A stretch of DNA of 60,079 nt from Candidatus Brevibacterium intestinavium (GCA_019117545.1 DWZN01000099.1:1-60079); one strand, 5' to 3'. Numbered from the stretch's first letter, positions 37,254 through 47,390 are shown. Program-made: numbers and translations. Notes: generated by a model not told the origin, from the letters alone.

Positions 37254-38729
37254 ATGACCTCCAAGCAGGAAAAGGTTGACGTCGTCCTGATCGGCGGCGG
37301 CATCATGAGCGCCACTCTCGGCGCCATGCTGACCGAACTCCAGCCCGATTGGGACATCCGTGTCTACGAGAAGCTCGACTATGTCGCCAAGGAGAGCTCT
37401 GATCCGTGGAACAACGCCGGCACCGGTCACGCGGCCCTGTGCGAGCTCAACTACACGCCTGAGGACTCCAACGGCCACATCGATCTGAAGAAGGCCTCGC
37501 AGATCAACGAGCAGTTCCATCAGACCCGTCAGTACTGGTCGCACCTCGTCGACAACGGAGTCCTGCCGGATCCGAAGACCTTCATCAACCAGGTCCCCCA
37601 CATCAGCTACGGCCGCGGCGAGCGGGGCCGGGACTACATCAAGAACCGGTACGAGCAGATGAAGCGCAACCCGCTGTTCGCCGAGATGGAGTACACCGAC
37701 GATCCCGACACTCAGGCCGAATGGCTGCCGCTGATGTTCGAAGGGCGCGGTCCCGGCCAGGTCAACGGCATCTCGCGGACGAAGATCGGCACCGACGTCG
37801 ACTTCGGTTCGCTGAGCCGTCAGCTGCTCAGCTACGTCGCCGACAAGGGTGCCACCATCCGCACCAGCCACCAGGTCACCGATCTCGAGCGCGCCTCGGA
37901 CGGGTGGACGGTGTCCGTGCGCGACCTGCTCGCACGCGAGACCCACAAGGTCAGCGCGAAGTTCGTCTTCGTCGGCGCCGGCGGTGGAGCGCTGCCGCTG
38001 CTGCAGAAGTCCGGCATCCCCGAGGGGCGAGGATACGGCGGCTTCCCCGTCTCCGGCATCTTCCTGCGGACCTCGAACCCCGACCTCGTCTCCCGGCACC
38101 AGGCCAAGGTCTACGGTCAGGCGTCCTTCGGGGCCCCGGCGATGTCCGTGCCGCACCTCGACACCCGTGTGGTCGACGGCGACGACTATCTGCTGTTCGG
38201 CCCCTATGCCGGCTTCTCGCCGAAGTTCCTCAAGGACGGCCGCTTCACCGATCTGCCGTTCTCCGTGCGCGGGAACAACCTGGCCACGATGCTCAATGTC
38301 GCCAAGGACAACACCGACCTCGTGACCTACCTGGTCAGCGAGCTCGCCGCGTCGAAGAAGTCCCGCTACGACTCGCTCTACGAGTTCATCCCGCACGTCG
38401 ACCCGGCCGACTGGGAGTTCATCCAGGCCGGCCAGCGCGTGCAGGTGATGAAGAAGGATCCCAAGAGCGGCGGAGTCCTGGCCTTCGGCACGGAGCTCGT
38501 GTCCTCGGCCGATGGTTCGTTCGCCACTCTGCTCGGCGCCTCCCCGGGCGCCTCGACCGCGGTGTCGATCGTGACCAACCTGCTCAAGACCTGCTTCCCG
38601 CGTCAGTACGGGAACTGGGAGTCCTCGCTCAAGGACATGATCCCCTCGCTCGACCGCAGCCTCGCCGACGACGAGACCCTGCTGTCCGAACTCTCCGAGT
38701 ACACCGCCCGGACCCTGCAGCTCGTCTGA
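37254..38729 (+). CDS. mqo: Malate:quinone oxidoreductase
   Basis: About 491 residues; membrane-associated FAD enzyme that oxidises malate to oxaloacetate with electrons to the quinone pool. The FAD-binding N-terminus is VDVVLIGGGIMSATLGAMLTEL, followed by the family block DPWNNAGTGHAALCELNYTP and, near the end, GASPGASTAVSIVTNLLKTCFP. ATG 37254 (after GAGAG) is preferred to 37242. A TAGTCT element at 37204 may be the -10. A strong shared hairpin lies downstream. It is the left edge of the purine/glyoxylate neighbourhood. Confidence 0.95.
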   Translation: MTSKQEKVDVVLIGGGIMSATLGAMLTELQPDWDIRVYEKLDYVAKESSDPWNNAGTGHAALCELNYTPEDSNGHIDLKKASQINEQFHQTRQYWSHLVDNGVLPDPKTFINQVPHISYGRGERGRDYIKNRYEQMKRNPLFAEMEYTDDPDTQAEWLPLMFEGRGPGQVNGISRTKIGTDVDFGSLSRQLLSYVADKGATIRTSHQVTDLERASDGWTVSVRDLLARETHKVSAKFVFVGAGGGALPLLQKSGIPEGRGYGGFPVSGIFLRTSNPDLVSRHQAKVYGQASFGAPAMSVPHLDTRVVDGDDYLLFGPYAGFSPKFLKDGRFTDLPFSVRGNNLATMLNVAKDNTDLVTYLVSELAASKKSRYDSLYEFIPHVDPADWEFIQAGQRVQVMKKDPKSGGVLAFGTELVSSADGSFATLLGASPGASTAVSIVTNLLKTCFPRQYGNWESSLKDMIPSLDRSLADDETLLSELSEYTARTLQLV

Positions 38730-38785
38730 GCCGACTCGTCCGACCCCAGCTCGCACGAGCCCGCCCGGATCTGCCGGGAGAGACC

Positions 38786-38841
38786 GACCGCTCGCTCGCG
38801 GTGCCACGCAACGTGTGCCGGCACCGCGAGCGAGCGGTCGT
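38786..38841. terminator. Bidirectional intrinsic terminator (mqo / allE)
   Basis: A perfect 21-bp stem (38786-38806 with 38821-38841) and a 14-nt loop, between two convergent genes. The outer GAGAC/GTCTC can extend it across a small bulge. Confidence 0.85.
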
Positions 38842-38870
38842 TCGTCTCTGCGGACTTCTCAGGGCTCGGA

Positions 38871-39695
38871 TCAGAGCTCGACCTGACGGTTGACGTCCTT
38901 GTAGAGCAGGTAGCGGAACCGGCCGGGTCCCCCGGCGTAGCAGGCCTGCGGGCAGAAGGCGCGCATCGAGATGAAATCGCCTTCCTGCACCTCGACCCAG
39001 TCGCCGTTGAGCCGGTAGACGGCCTTGCCCTCGAGCACATAGAGCCCGTGCTCCATCTCGTGCGTCTCCGCGAACGGGATGACCGCTCCGGCTTCGAAGG
39101 TGACGATGTTGACGTGCATGTCATAGGCCAGATCGTCCGGATCGAGCGGCCGGGTGGTCCGCCAGCGCCCGTCCGTGCCCGGCATCGGGGAGGGCTCGAT
39201 CTCGGATTCATTGCCGAACTTCGCCTCGGGGACCAGACCGGCCACCGGCTGGTAGCGCTTGCGCACCCAATGGAAGCGGGCCGCCTCGGTGCCGGTGGAC
39301 TTCGCACTCCAGGTCGAGCCCGCGGGCAGGAACGCGAACCCACCGGGCGTCAGCGTGTGGTTCCGGCCCTCATGGGTGATGTCGAGCTGACCGGCCATGA
39401 CGAAGAGGAACCCTTCGACCTCGGGCTGCGGCTCCGGAGCCTCGGAACCGCCGCCGGGGGCGACCTCGAGGATGGTCTGCGAGAACGTCACCGCTCCCCC
39501 GGCCACCGGTTTGCTGAGCACCCAGGACCGTGTTCCCGTCCATTCGGGCAGGTTCGAGGTGACGATGTCACGCAGCACCCCGCGGGGGATGACCGTGTAG
39601 GCCTCGGTCACCAGTGCCCGGTCGGTGAGCAGGTCCGACTGCGGCGGATGGCCGCCGGTCGGCGCCCAGTAGGTGTAGGGATCGGTCGTCGTCAT
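38871..39695 (-). CDS. allE: (S)-ureidoglycine aminohydrolase
   Basis: 274 residues made of two cupin domains. It converts ureidoglycine to ureidoglycolate with release of ammonia. Family sequences include YTVIPRGVLRDIVTSNLPEW, VEGFLFVMAGQLDITHEG, FHWVRKRYQPV, and in the metal-binding second cupin MHVNIVTFEAGAVIPFAETHEMEHGLYVLEGKAVYRLN, with His, Glu, His and Gln/His ligands. It lies 53 bp after the DUF6986 gene in the same direction. The enzyme that makes its substrate (AllC) is not in the window. Confidence 0.92.
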   Translation of the reverse strand: MTTTDPYTYWAPTGGHPPQSDLLTDRALVTEAYTVIPRGVLRDIVTSNLPEWTGTRSWVLSKPVAGGAVTFSQTILEVAPGGGSEAPEPQPEVEGFLFVMAGQLDITHEGRNHTLTPGGFAFLPAGSTWSAKSTGTEAARFHWVRKRYQPVAGLVPEAKFGNESEIEPSPMPGTDGRWRTTRPLDPDDLAYDMHVNIVTFEAGAVIPFAETHEMEHGLYVLEGKAVYRLNGDWVEVQEGDFISMRAFCPQACYAGGPGRFRYLLYKDVNRQVEL

Positions 39696-39748
39696 CAGTG
39701 GGTTCTCCTTGGTGTCGTGGTCTCGCTCGTACGGTCGTCGCTCAAGTG

Positions 39749-41056
39749 TCAGTTCGCACGGCCGGTGCGAGCGAGGCTCTTCAGTTCTTCGAGGCTCAGG
39801 TTCGTCTGCGTGGTGACGAACTCCTCGGTGTGGGCTCCGCAGACGAGGCCGCGGTCGAGATAGCGGGCCAGCGCCTTCGCGGTGGCGGGTTCGTCGAGGA
39901 CCGCCGAATCCTCTTTGAACACGTAGTTGCGCAGTCGCTGCGCGGCGCTGGGCCCTCCCTCGCGGTAGAAGGCGAAGGTTGCGAGGAACCGGGTCGGCAG
40001 CTGATGCGGGTGGAGGTCCCAACCCTGGTAGATGCCGCGCTTGAGGTGGCGACGCACGAGGCCGGCGTGCAGGCTCCACGCCCGGTGGACGTCCTCGGGC
40101 CCGCCCAGGGGCAGAATGTTCGTCGAACCGTCGGAGAGGTGGACTCCGGTGCCGGCGACGGCGAGCATCATCTGGTTCTTCGCGAAGTCGGCCACGGGGT
40201 GGTCCATCGCCTGGTAGGCCGCGGCCACTCCGATCGAGGCCGAGTAGTCGTAGGTGCCGTAGTGCAGGGAGGTGACCCGGCCGGCTCCCGCGTGCAGGGC
40301 CGAGGCCAGCGGCACGGTGCCGTCTGCGCCGAGGACGAGCTGCGGGGTCTCGACCTGGATCTCGAAGCTCACCGTTCCCTCGGCCAGGCCGTGCTGGGCC
40401 TCGATGTCGCGGCAGGCCAGCACCATGGCCCTGACCTGGTCGACGGTGCTGACCTTGGGCAGGGTGAGCACGAGGTTGTCCGGCAGGGATCCGTTGGCGG
40501 CGACCACCTCGGCGAGGAAGCGGTCGAGGGTGCGCAGGCCCCGGGCCCGTGTGGGCGTCTCCAGGCATTTGAAGCGGATGCCGTAGAAGGCCGGTGCCCC
40601 GGTCTCGTTCTGCCCGGCCACGGCGTCGCGGGCGGCCTGCGCGACCCACTGGTCCTCGAATTCGTCGCCCTGGTCGCCGAAGCCGTCCTCGAAGTCCAGA
40701 CGCAGGTCCTCGATCGGTTCGCGCCGCAGCTTCGACGTCACCGCCTCGGCGAGGAGCTCGGCCTCTCGCGCGACCTGGTGCAGGCTCGGGATCTGACCGC
40801 CGGCCTGCGGACCGGCTTCCTTCCTGGCCGCGGTGATGACCCGCTCGGCCAGCTGCAGCATTCCGCCGTGCGCATCGACGAAGTCGAGTGCCTGCTGACC
40901 CCACTTGCGCGGCAGGTCGGGAGTCGAGACGTGCCCGGGAACGTAGACGGTGTGCACCGGCTGGCGCACATCACGCTCCCCAGGATAGCGAGCTGCAAGG
41001 AGCTCATCGGTGTCCTTGAGCAGCGAATCGATGTCGGCCAGGGTTGATCGTTCCAC
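39749..41056 (-). CDS. HpcH/HpaI-aldolase/citrate-lyase-like protein (DUF6986)
   Basis: 435 residues with a TIM-barrel related to citrate lyase beta and malate-synthase-like enzymes: IEDLRLDFEDGFG (acidic metal motif), YGIRFKCLETPTRARGLRTLDRF, LVLTLPKVSTVDQV, and SFEIQVETPQLVLGADG (Glu metal ligand), then LHYGTYDYSASIGVAA. The start is GTG. Being upstream of allE in an operon and next to malic enzyme and mqo, it may act on glyoxylate or an acyl-CoA derived from it, but no activity has been shown for this family that I know of. Confidence 0.75.
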   Translation of the reverse strand: MERSTLADIDSLLKDTDELLAARYPGERDVRQPVHTVYVPGHVSTPDLPRKWGQQALDFVDAHGGMLQLAERVITAARKEAGPQAGGQIPSLHQVAREAELLAEAVTSKLRREPIEDLRLDFEDGFGDQGDEFEDQWVAQAARDAVAGQNETGAPAFYGIRFKCLETPTRARGLRTLDRFLAEVVAANGSLPDNLVLTLPKVSTVDQVRAMVLACRDIEAQHGLAEGTVSFEIQVETPQLVLGADGTVPLASALHAGAGRVTSLHYGTYDYSASIGVAAAYQAMDHPVADFAKNQMMLAVAGTGVHLSDGSTNILPLGGPEDVHRAWSLHAGLVRRHLKRGIYQGWDLHPHQLPTRFLATFAFYREGGPSAAQRLRNYVFKEDSAVLDEPATAKALARYLDRGLVCGAHTEEFVTTQTNLSLEELKSLARTGRAN

Positions 41057-41156
41057 TTTTCACATTCTCTTTCTCTGCACAGGTGCCATCGGCCAGGCGG
41101 CGGTGCCGAGCCTGTGCTCATTGTCTCTCATTCTCCCCGCCCGGGCACGGCGACGC

Positions 41157-42536
41157 TCAGGACGACACCGCTGCCACCGCCTCGGCGACCTTCTTCGCCA
41201 CCTCCGGATCGAACACCGACGGGATCACATAGCCGGGGTGCAGCTCTTCGACCGGGATGCAGTCGGCGATCGCATCGGCGGCGGCGACCATGATGTTCTC
41301 GTCGACGTCCCGTGCCTCGGCGTCGAGGAGGCCGCGGAAGATGCCCGGGAAGGCGAGCACGTTGTTGATCTGGTTCGGGTAGTCGCTGCGTCCGGTGGCC
41401 ACGACGGCGGCGTGCTTGAGCGCCTCGACCGGATCCACCTCGGGATCCGGGTTGGCCATGGCGAAGACGAGGGCGTCGGAGTTCATCGCCTGGATGTCGC
41501 TGCCGTCGAGGACGTTGGGAGCCGAGACGCCGATGAAGGCGTCGGCACCGACGACGGCCTCCTTGAGGGTGCCTTCGAAGCCCTCGGGATTCGTATTGGC
41601 CTGCAGCCACACCTTGTGGTCGGTGTCGACCTTCGAGTTCGGTCCGATGGCGCCTTCGCGGCCGCAGGCGATGATGTTCTTCGCCCCGGCGACCTGGAGC
41701 AGACGGATGATGGCGTTGCCGGCCGCTCCGACTCCGGAGACGACGATGCGCAGGTCCTCGATCCGCTTGCCCACGACCTTGAGCGCGTTCTTCAGCGCCG
41801 CCAGCGTGACGACGCCGGTGCCGTGCTGGTCATCGTGGAAGACGGGGATGTCGAGCTCATCGCGCAGGCGACGTTCGATCTCGAAACAGCGCGGGGCCGC
41901 GATGTCCTCGAGGTTGATGCCTCCGTAGGCCGGGGCGATGGCCTTGCAGATCGAGATGATCTCCTCGGTGTCCTTCGTGTCCAGGGCCACCGGCCACGCG
42001 TCGACGTCGGCGAACTGCTTGAACAGCACCGCCTTGCCCTCCATCACCGGCATGGCCGCCTCGGGCCCGATGTCGCCGAGGCCGAGGACCGCGGTGCCGT
42101 CGGTGACGACGGCGACGGTATTGCGCTTGATGGTCAGACGGCGTGCGTCGTCCTTGTTCTCCGCGATCGCCTTGCAGACTCGCGCCACGCCCGGGGTGTA
42201 GGCGCGGGAGAGGTCGTCGCGGTTGCGCAGGGGCACCTTCGCGGCGGATTCGAGCTTGCCGCCGAGGTGGAGCAGGAACGTGCGGTCGGAGACCTTTTGG
42301 ACCTCGACGCCGGGCAGCTTCTCGAGGGCGTCGGAGACCTCCTGGGCATGGGCGACGTCGCGGGTGTCGGCGCTGACGTCGATGATGACGGTGTGCGGGG
42401 TGGACTCGACGACGTCGAGCCCGGTCACGCCGGCGCCGGTCGCGGCGGCTGCGGCGACGAGGTCCGAGGTGGCGGACTGTCCGACGGCGATGCTGACGCG
42501 CAGGGTGATCGAGTATCCGGGACTGGTGGCAACCAT
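41157..42536 (-). CDS. NAD(P)-dependent malic enzyme with N-terminal ACT domain
   Basis: 459 residues. An ACT-like regulatory domain covers about 1-85 ([13 protein letters not shown]...[11 protein letters not shown]). The catalytic part has [61 protein letters not shown], and [20 protein letters not shown], with the dinucleotide site [12 protein letters not shown]. It decarboxylates malate to pyruvate. ATG 42536 follows AGGGAGG; TTG 42542 is too close to it. It is divergent from the IclR regulator and shares a control region with palindromes. Confidence 0.94.
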   Translation of the reverse strand: MVATSPGYSITLRVSIAVGQSATSDLVAAAAATGAGVTGLDVVESTPHTVIIDVSADTRDVAHAQEVSDALEKLPGVEVQKVSDRTFLLHLGGKLESAAKVPLRNRDDLSRAYTPGVARVCKAIAENKDDARRLTIKRNTVAVVTDGTAVLGLGDIGPEAAMPVMEGKAVLFKQFADVDAWPVALDTKDTEEIISICKAIAPAYGGINLEDIAAPRCFEIERRLRDELDIPVFHDDQHGTGVVTLAALKNALKVVGKRIEDLRIVVSGVGAAGNAIIRLLQVAGAKNIIACGREGAIGPNSKVDTDHKVWLQANTNPEGFEGTLKEAVVGADAFIGVSAPNVLDGSDIQAMNSDALVFAMANPDPEVDPVEALKHAAVVATGRSDYPNQINNVLAFPGIFRGLLDAEARDVDENIMVAAADAIADCIPVEELHPGYVIPSVFDPEVAKKVAEAVAAVSS

Positions 42537-42562
42537 GAGCAATATCCTCCCTGATATTGGTT

Positions 42563-42577
42563 TTCCGTATTATGGAT
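42563..42577. promoter_or_regulatory. Candidate IclR-type operator O1
   Basis: TTCCGTATTATGGAT, in the divergent control region of malic enzyme and the iclR gene. It matches O3 (56410) at 12 of 15 positions and O2 (49386) at 12 of 15; together they give TTCCGWATYRYGGAW. Confidence 0.55.
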
Positions 42578-42621
42578 AGTAACTTCTACCTAGTGGAAAT
42601 TCTAGTCGAAGCATCGCAATC

Positions 42622-42636
42622 TGGAAACTTTCTTCC
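42622..42636. promoter_or_regulatory. Shared 15-bp motif, copy 1
   Basis: TGGAAACTTTCTTCC, a TGGAA-N6-TTCCA inverted repeat when one more base is included. The identical 15-mer recurs at 49375-49389 in the uric-acid operon control region. Confidence 0.55.
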
Positions 42637-42700
42637 ATTTCGATACTAGACTGAATGGAAGTTTCACCGCCGAAACTCAAATTTGGAAGAAGGAACATCG

Positions 42701-43486
42701 ATGAGCAGCAAGGACACGAAGACTCCCGCGATCCGCCAATCGAAGGGCGGAGTCCAGTCCGTCGAGCGTGCCTTCGGGCTGCTCGAGTGCATCGCGAACT
42801 CCTCCGGATCGGCGACGCTCAGCCATATCGCCGCCGATGTCAATCTGCCTCTGCCGACGATCCACCGGCTGCTGAATACGCTGGTCAACCTCGGCGTGGT
42901 GCGCCAGCTGCCCAATCGCGGCTATGCGCTCGGGCCCGGACTCGTGCGGCTGGGCAATCTCGCCGGAGCCCAACTGGGCGCGATCGCCCGTCCCTATCTG
43001 CGCGACCTCGTCGCCGAGCTCGGCGAGTCGGCGAATGTGGCCACGATGGACGGAGACATGGTCGTCTACGTCGATCAGGTCGCCTCGCAGCGCCAGATGC
43101 GCATGTTCACCGAGGTCGGCCGGCGTGCGCACATGCACGACACCGGGGTCGGCAAGGCCATCCTCGCCGGGCTCGAGGCCGATCAGGTCCGCCATATCGT
43201 CACCACCGCGGGGATGCCGACGCCCACGGAGTACAGTCTCGGAACGCTCTCCGAGCTCGAGTCCGAGCTCGAGCTCATCAGGGACCGCGGCTACGCCATC
43301 GACGAGCAGGAGCAGGAACTGGGTGTCCGCTGCTTCGCGATGGCGATCCCCGATGCCCCTGCCCCTCTGGCGATCTCCGTCTCCGGGCCGATCAGCCGCG
43401 TCGACCAGGCCTTCGCCGATCGCGCCGTCCCCCTGCTGCGCGCGGCCGCGGATCAGATCTCCGAGGAGATGCGCAGCATGGTCTGA
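42701..43486 (+). CDS. IclR-family transcriptional regulator (AllR-like)
   Basis: 261 residues. The winged HTH is GGVQSVERAFGLLECIANSSGSATLSHIAADVNLPLPTIHRLLNTLVNLGVVRQ; the effector domain has RRAHMHDTGVGKAILAGL and YAIDEQEQELGVRCFAMAI, the usual IclR ligand-binding sequence. ATG 42701 follows AGAAGGA; an upstream TTG lacks one. The position beside malic enzyme and within an allantoin/glyoxylate cluster suggests an AllR-type repressor relieved by a purine-breakdown metabolite. Candidate operators occur in its own promoter region and at 49 and 56 kb. Confidence 0.9.
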   Translation: MSSKDTKTPAIRQSKGGVQSVERAFGLLECIANSSGSATLSHIAADVNLPLPTIHRLLNTLVNLGVVRQLPNRGYALGPGLVRLGNLAGAQLGAIARPYLRDLVAELGESANVATMDGDMVVYVDQVASQRQMRMFTEVGRRAHMHDTGVGKAILAGLEADQVRHIVTTAGMPTPTEYSLGTLSELESELELIRDRGYAIDEQEQELGVRCFAMAIPDAPAPLAISVSGPISRVDQAFADRAVPLLRAAADQISEEMRSMV

Positions 43487-43677
43487 AGCTGCCCCGGGGC
43501 GCTGGCGCTGGCTGCGCAGCCCTGGCCGCACTCGCCGCCTGGCCGCGGTGCACTAGCCGCACTCGCCGCGCCGCCCTGGCCGACCTGAGTGCCCTGGGCC
43601 GCGCCGGGTGCTCTCCCCGTCTCCCACTGCGCCTCACACTTCGTTCGTCACCTCAGAGGCCTCACCTCAACGGGCGG

Positions 43678-43793
43678 GCTTGCCGCTCGCGTCGATGCAA
43701 CGGTGGAGCGCCGAGACCACCATGTCTGCACGATGGTCTCGGCGCTCCACCGTTGTTTCGGCTGGCTCCTCAGTCCTCCACCGTGGTCTCGGG
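43678..43793. repeat. 116-bp direct repeat with internal palindrome, copy 1
   Basis: Contains perfect 22-bp inverted arms (43698-43719 and 43734-43755) around a 14-bp spacer. Copy 2 lies 439 bp away at 44117-44232 and differs at 6 of 116 positions. Confidence 0.85.
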
Positions 43794-44116
43794 CACCAGC
43801 CGTGGTCTCGGACTCGGTCGGTTCCCGCAGCCAGAGGCCGCCAACCGCATTCGACTGTCTCATCCAACCGGCCCAGTGGCCCCGTACTCCCTGCGACAGA
43901 GAACTCCTGCCTCGTGAGGTGCGTTCATACCAGCGGGCCCGGCAACAGCGGATGTCGCTCATCAAGGCTGTGATGCCATCACAACGCGCCTCGTGCCAGC
44001 GGCCTCACCACAGAATGCCAGAGGGCAAGTGAGCTTTGCGAGCTCTCCAGCAGACACTCCACCAGCAAGTTTCGCGCCGGTGGATCTCTCGCCAGTGAGT
44101 GCAGAGCAAAGCACCA

Positions 44117-44232
44117 GCTTGCCGCTCGCGTCGACACAACGGTGGAGCGCCGAGACCACCATGTCTGCACAATGGTCTCGGCGCCCCGCCGTTGTTTCGG
44201 CTGGCTCCTCAGTCCTCCGCCGTGGTCTCGGG
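44117..44232. repeat. 116-bp direct repeat with internal palindrome, copy 2
   Basis: Same unit as 43678-43793. Its arms (44137-44158 and 44173-44194) carry two changes in the right arm, one tolerated as a G-U pair and one a mismatch. Confidence 0.85.
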
Positions 44233-44354
44233 CCTCCGGCGGTGTTTCGGCTCAGGGCCGCGCCTCCCCAAGAAGCCAGCAGCCTGCATCTGGATGAGCA
44301 GGCCCGGCTGCGGTCCCTCGTAGCGGCCCCTCAACCACGGGCCCCTCGGCTGCA

Positions 44355-44414
44355 GACCCCTCGTCCGCGGGCTTCTAGTAGCGGACCCCTCGTCCGCGGA
44401 CCCTTCGTCCGCGG
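44355..44414. repeat. Short 16-bp repeat, three copies
   Basis: GACCCCTCGTCCGCGG occurs at 44355-44370 and 44384-44399, and with one change at 44399-44414. Confidence 0.7.
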
Positions 44415-44436
44415 ATCCCCGGCCGGAGGCCCCGGC

Positions 44437-44465
44437 CGCCAGCGACCAGACCCCGGCCGCTGGCG
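44437..44465 (-). terminator. Possible terminator of aceE
   Basis: CGCCAGCG (44437-44444) pairs with CGCTGGCG (44458-44465), 31 bp past the aceE stop on the minus strand. There is no T-tract. Confidence 0.45.
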
Positions 44466-44495
44466 ACCGATGGGCACCAGTGGGCTGCGGCTTCC

Positions 44496-47249
44496 TCAGG
44501 AATCTCCGCCGGCGGTGCCTGAGGTGCCGGCGTTGACGTCGCCGAGGCGGTACTTCTTCGCGGCCTCCACCGGCGCACTCGGCGCCACCTCACCGCGGTC
44601 GGCGAGCAGCTGCAGAGTGCGCACGACCATCGAGTGCGCGTCGATCTTGAAGTGGCGCCTGGCCGCGGCCCGCGTGTCGGAGAAGCCGAAGCCATCGGCG
44701 CCCAGGGTGGCGAACTCCTGATTCAGGAAGGGCCGGATGAGATCGGGCTGGGTCGAGTCGAAGTCGCTCGTGGCCACGATCGGCCCGGCCTGCCCGCCCA
44801 GACGCTGCCTCACATACGGCGTGCGCGGCTCGGCCCCGACGTCGGTCAGCCTCGCGGCTTCGCAGTCGAGGGCATCCCGCCGCAGCTCGGCCCACGAGGT
44901 CACCGACCACACGGCCGCGTCCACACCCCAGTCCGCAGCGAGCAGCTCGCGAGCCTCGAGCGCCCAGGGCACGGCGACGCCGGAGGCGAGCAGCTGCGCC
45001 TGCGGACGGGAGCCCGGAGCCGCCTCGGCGGTCGTCCCCGCCTCGGCGACGCGGTGGATGCCCTTGAGGATTCCCTCGACGTCGACGTCGTCGGGTTCGG
45101 CCGGCTGGAGCATCGGCTCGTTGTACACCGTGAGGTAGTACATGACGTTGCGCGCGTCCTCGCCGAGGTCGTGCTCACCGTACATCCGGTGGAGACCGTC
45201 GCGGACGATGTGGCCGATCTCGTAGCCGTAGGCAGGATCGTAGACGCGCACCGCCGGGTTCGTGGCCGCCAGCACCGGGGAGTGCCCGTCAGCATGCTGG
45301 AGACCCTCCCCTGTCAGGGTGGTCCGGCCTGCGGTGGCACCGATGATGAACCCGCGCGTCATCTGGTCCCCGGCGGCCCAGAAGGCGTCGCCGGTGCGCT
45401 GGAAGCCGAACATCGAGTAGAACACGTAGATCGGGATCATCGGCTCGCCCAGCGTCGAATACGCTGTGCCCGCGGCGGTGAACCCGGCGGCGGCACCGGC
45501 CTCGTTGATGCCCACGTGGAGCAGCTGACCGGAGGTCGCCTCCTTATAGGACAGGAAGAGCTCCCGGTCGACGGCGAGGTAGTTCTGCCCGTTCGGGTTG
45601 TAGATCTTCGCGGTCGGGAAGAAGGCGTCGATGCCGAAGGTGCGGGCCTCATCGGGGATGATGGGCACGATCCGCTCGCCGAGACCCTTCTCGCGCATGA
45701 GGTCCTTGAGCAGACGCACGAAGGCCATGGTCGTCGCCGCCTGCTGCTGGCCGGACCCCTTCTTCGTCTGTGCGAACGCCTTGTCGCTGACGGCGGGCAG
45801 GGTCTTGCGGCTGTTCTCCGGCTTGCGGGCCGGGAGGAAACCGCCGAGCTGCCGGCGCCGCTCGAGCATGTACTCGATCTCCTCGGCATCGTTGCCGGGA
45901 TGGTAATAGGGCACCGCATAGGGATCGTCGTCGATGACCTTGTCGGAGATCGGAATGTCCATCCGGTCGCGGAAGGCCTTGACGTCGGCGGCGGTGAACT
46001 TCTTCATCTGGTGGGTGGCGTTGCGGGATTCGAAGGTCGTGCCCAGTCCGTAGCCCTTGACCGTCTGGACCAGGATGACCGTGGGCTTGCCCGTGGTGTT
46101 CACGGCCCGCTGATAGGCGGCGAAGACCTTGTGGTAGTCGTGGCCGCCGCGCTTGAGGTTCCAGATGTCGTCATCGCTCAAGTGCTCGACGAGCCCCTTG
46201 GTCACCGGCGAGCGGCCGAAGAAGTTGTCGCGGATGAACCCGCCGGACTCGGCCTTGAACGTCTGGTAGTCACCGTCGAGGGTCTCGTTCATGATGCGCA
46301 CGAGCTCGCCGGAGCGGTCGGCGTCGAGCAGCGAGTCCCATTCGCGGCCCCACAGCACCTTGATGACGTTCCATCCGGCGCCGGTGAAGGTCGCCTCGAG
46401 CTCTTGGACGATCTTGCCGTTGCCGCGGACCGGACCGTCGAGGCGCTGGAGGTTGCAGTTGATGACGTAGGTGAGGTTGTCCAGTCCCTCGTTCGCGGCC
46501 AGCTGCAGGGCTCCGCGCGATTCGGGTTCGTCCATCTCACCGTCGCCGAGGAAGGCCCACACCCGCTGCTCGGACGTGTCCTTGATCCCGCGGTGGTGCA
46601 GGTAGCGGTTCATCTGCGCCTGGTAGATCGCGTTGATCGGGCCCAGGCCCATCGACACGGTCGGGAACTGCCAGAACTCGGGCATCAGCCGCGGATGCGG
46701 GTAGGAGCTCAGTCCGTGCGGAGCCTGCGAGGCCTCCTGGCGGAAGCCGTCGAGGTCGGCCTCGCTCAACCGCCCCTCGAGGAAGGCGCGGGCGTACATC
46801 CCCGGCGAGGCATGGCCCTGGAAGAAGACCTGGTCGCCGCCGCCGGGATGGTCCTGGCCGCGGAAGAAGTTGTTGAACCCGATCTCGTAGAGGGTGGCGG
46901 CTCCCGCGTAGGTGGAGATGTGTCCGCCCACGGAGATGTCCGGTCGCTGCGCACGGTGGACGAGCATGGCCGCGTTCCAGCGCAGCCACCTGCGGTACCG
47001 TCGCTCGATCCGCTCGTCACCCGGATAGGCGGGTTCCTGATCGGCGGGGATCGTGTTGACGTAGTCGGTGGTGGTGACCTTGGGCTGGGCGACGGAGTTC
47101 GTGGCCGCGCGTCGGCGCAGCGCTTCCATGATCTCGCCGGCGCGCAGGGTGCCGCGCGCGCCCACGAGACCCTCCCAGGACTCGAGCCATTCGTCGACCT
47201 CTTCGTCGGTGGTGTTCCTCGAATTGACCGAGGTGGTGTCCAGTGTCAT
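44496..47249 (-). CDS. aceE: Pyruvate dehydrogenase E1 component (homodimeric)
   Basis: 917 residues; thiamine-diphosphate enzyme that decarboxylates pyruvate and passes the acetyl group to E2. [32 protein letters not shown] is the ThDP/Mg motif, and [22 protein letters not shown] and HRMYGEHD are typical of AceE. The length matches the single-chain gamma/actinobacterial type. It is a stand-alone gene; the E2 and E3 genes are elsewhere. It is separated by a terminator from the uricase operon upstream. Being in the purine/glyoxylate region, it may simply mark the pyruvate end of the route. Confidence 0.96.
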   Translation of the reverse strand: MTLDTTSVNSRNTTDEEVDEWLESWEGLVGARGTLRAGEIMEALRRRAATNSVAQPKVTTTDYVNTIPADQEPAYPGDERIERRYRRWLRWNAAMLVHRAQRPDISVGGHISTYAGAATLYEIGFNNFFRGQDHPGGGDQVFFQGHASPGMYARAFLEGRLSEADLDGFRQEASQAPHGLSSYPHPRLMPEFWQFPTVSMGLGPINAIYQAQMNRYLHHRGIKDTSEQRVWAFLGDGEMDEPESRGALQLAANEGLDNLTYVINCNLQRLDGPVRGNGKIVQELEATFTGAGWNVIKVLWGREWDSLLDADRSGELVRIMNETLDGDYQTFKAESGGFIRDNFFGRSPVTKGLVEHLSDDDIWNLKRGGHDYHKVFAAYQRAVNTTGKPTVILVQTVKGYGLGTTFESRNATHQMKKFTAADVKAFRDRMDIPISDKVIDDDPYAVPYYHPGNDAEEIEYMLERRRQLGGFLPARKPENSRKTLPAVSDKAFAQTKKGSGQQQAATTMAFVRLLKDLMREKGLGERIVPIIPDEARTFGIDAFFPTAKIYNPNGQNYLAVDRELFLSYKEATSGQLLHVGINEAGAAAGFTAAGTAYSTLGEPMIPIYVFYSMFGFQRTGDAFWAAGDQMTRGFIIGATAGRTTLTGEGLQHADGHSPVLAATNPAVRVYDPAYGYEIGHIVRDGLHRMYGEHDLGEDARNVMYYLTVYNEPMLQPAEPDDVDVEGILKGIHRVAEAGTTAEAAPGSRPQAQLLASGVAVPWALEARELLAADWGVDAAVWSVTSWAELRRDALDCEAARLTDVGAEPRTPYVRQRLGGQAGPIVATSDFDSTQPDLIRPFLNQEFATLGADGFGFSDTRAAARRHFKIDAHSMVVRTLQLLADRGEVAPSAPVEAAKKYRLGDVNAGTSGTAGGDS

Positions 47250-47320
47250 TGCGGGGTTTCCTTCTCACGGGGTTCCGGGCCCCGGAGATCTCAGGGATCC
47301 GGGCTCCCGGCGGTGTCGGA

Positions 47321-47359
47321 TCTCCGGGCTCCCGGAGACCTACCCCGGGAGCCCGGAGA
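47321..47359 (-). terminator. Terminator of the urate-degradation operon
   Basis: A 15-bp stem (47321-47335 with 47345-47359) and a 9-nt loop, 32-70 bp past the uricase stop. The flank repeats CCGGGCTCCCGG-like sequence, so alternative hairpins are possible. Confidence 0.7.
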
Positions 47360-47390
47360 CGGACGGTCCTGGCTCAGCAGGAGTGCCGTC

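Larger units (their letters stand above)
43487..44495. other. 1-kb repeat-rich gene-free interval
   Basis: No gene recognised on either strand. It begins with a low-complexity GCC/GCG stretch (43495-43620), then holds two 95%-identical 116-bp direct repeats with internal palindromes, a 16-bp tandem repeat and the aceE terminator. Short open frames here are Arg/Ser-rich and differ between the repeat copies only as the DNA does, so they look non-coding. Confidence 0.7.

Noticed and set aside
37170..38807. 545-codon minus-strand frame
   Set aside because: Antisense to mqo, which is a clear family member throughout; also covers mqo's promoter and terminator.
43589..44721. Overlapping Arg/Ser-rich frames repeated in the 43.6-44.7 kb gap
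   Set aside because: They follow the two DNA repeats and palindromes, have no ribosome sites, and resemble no protein family; some run into aceE antisense.
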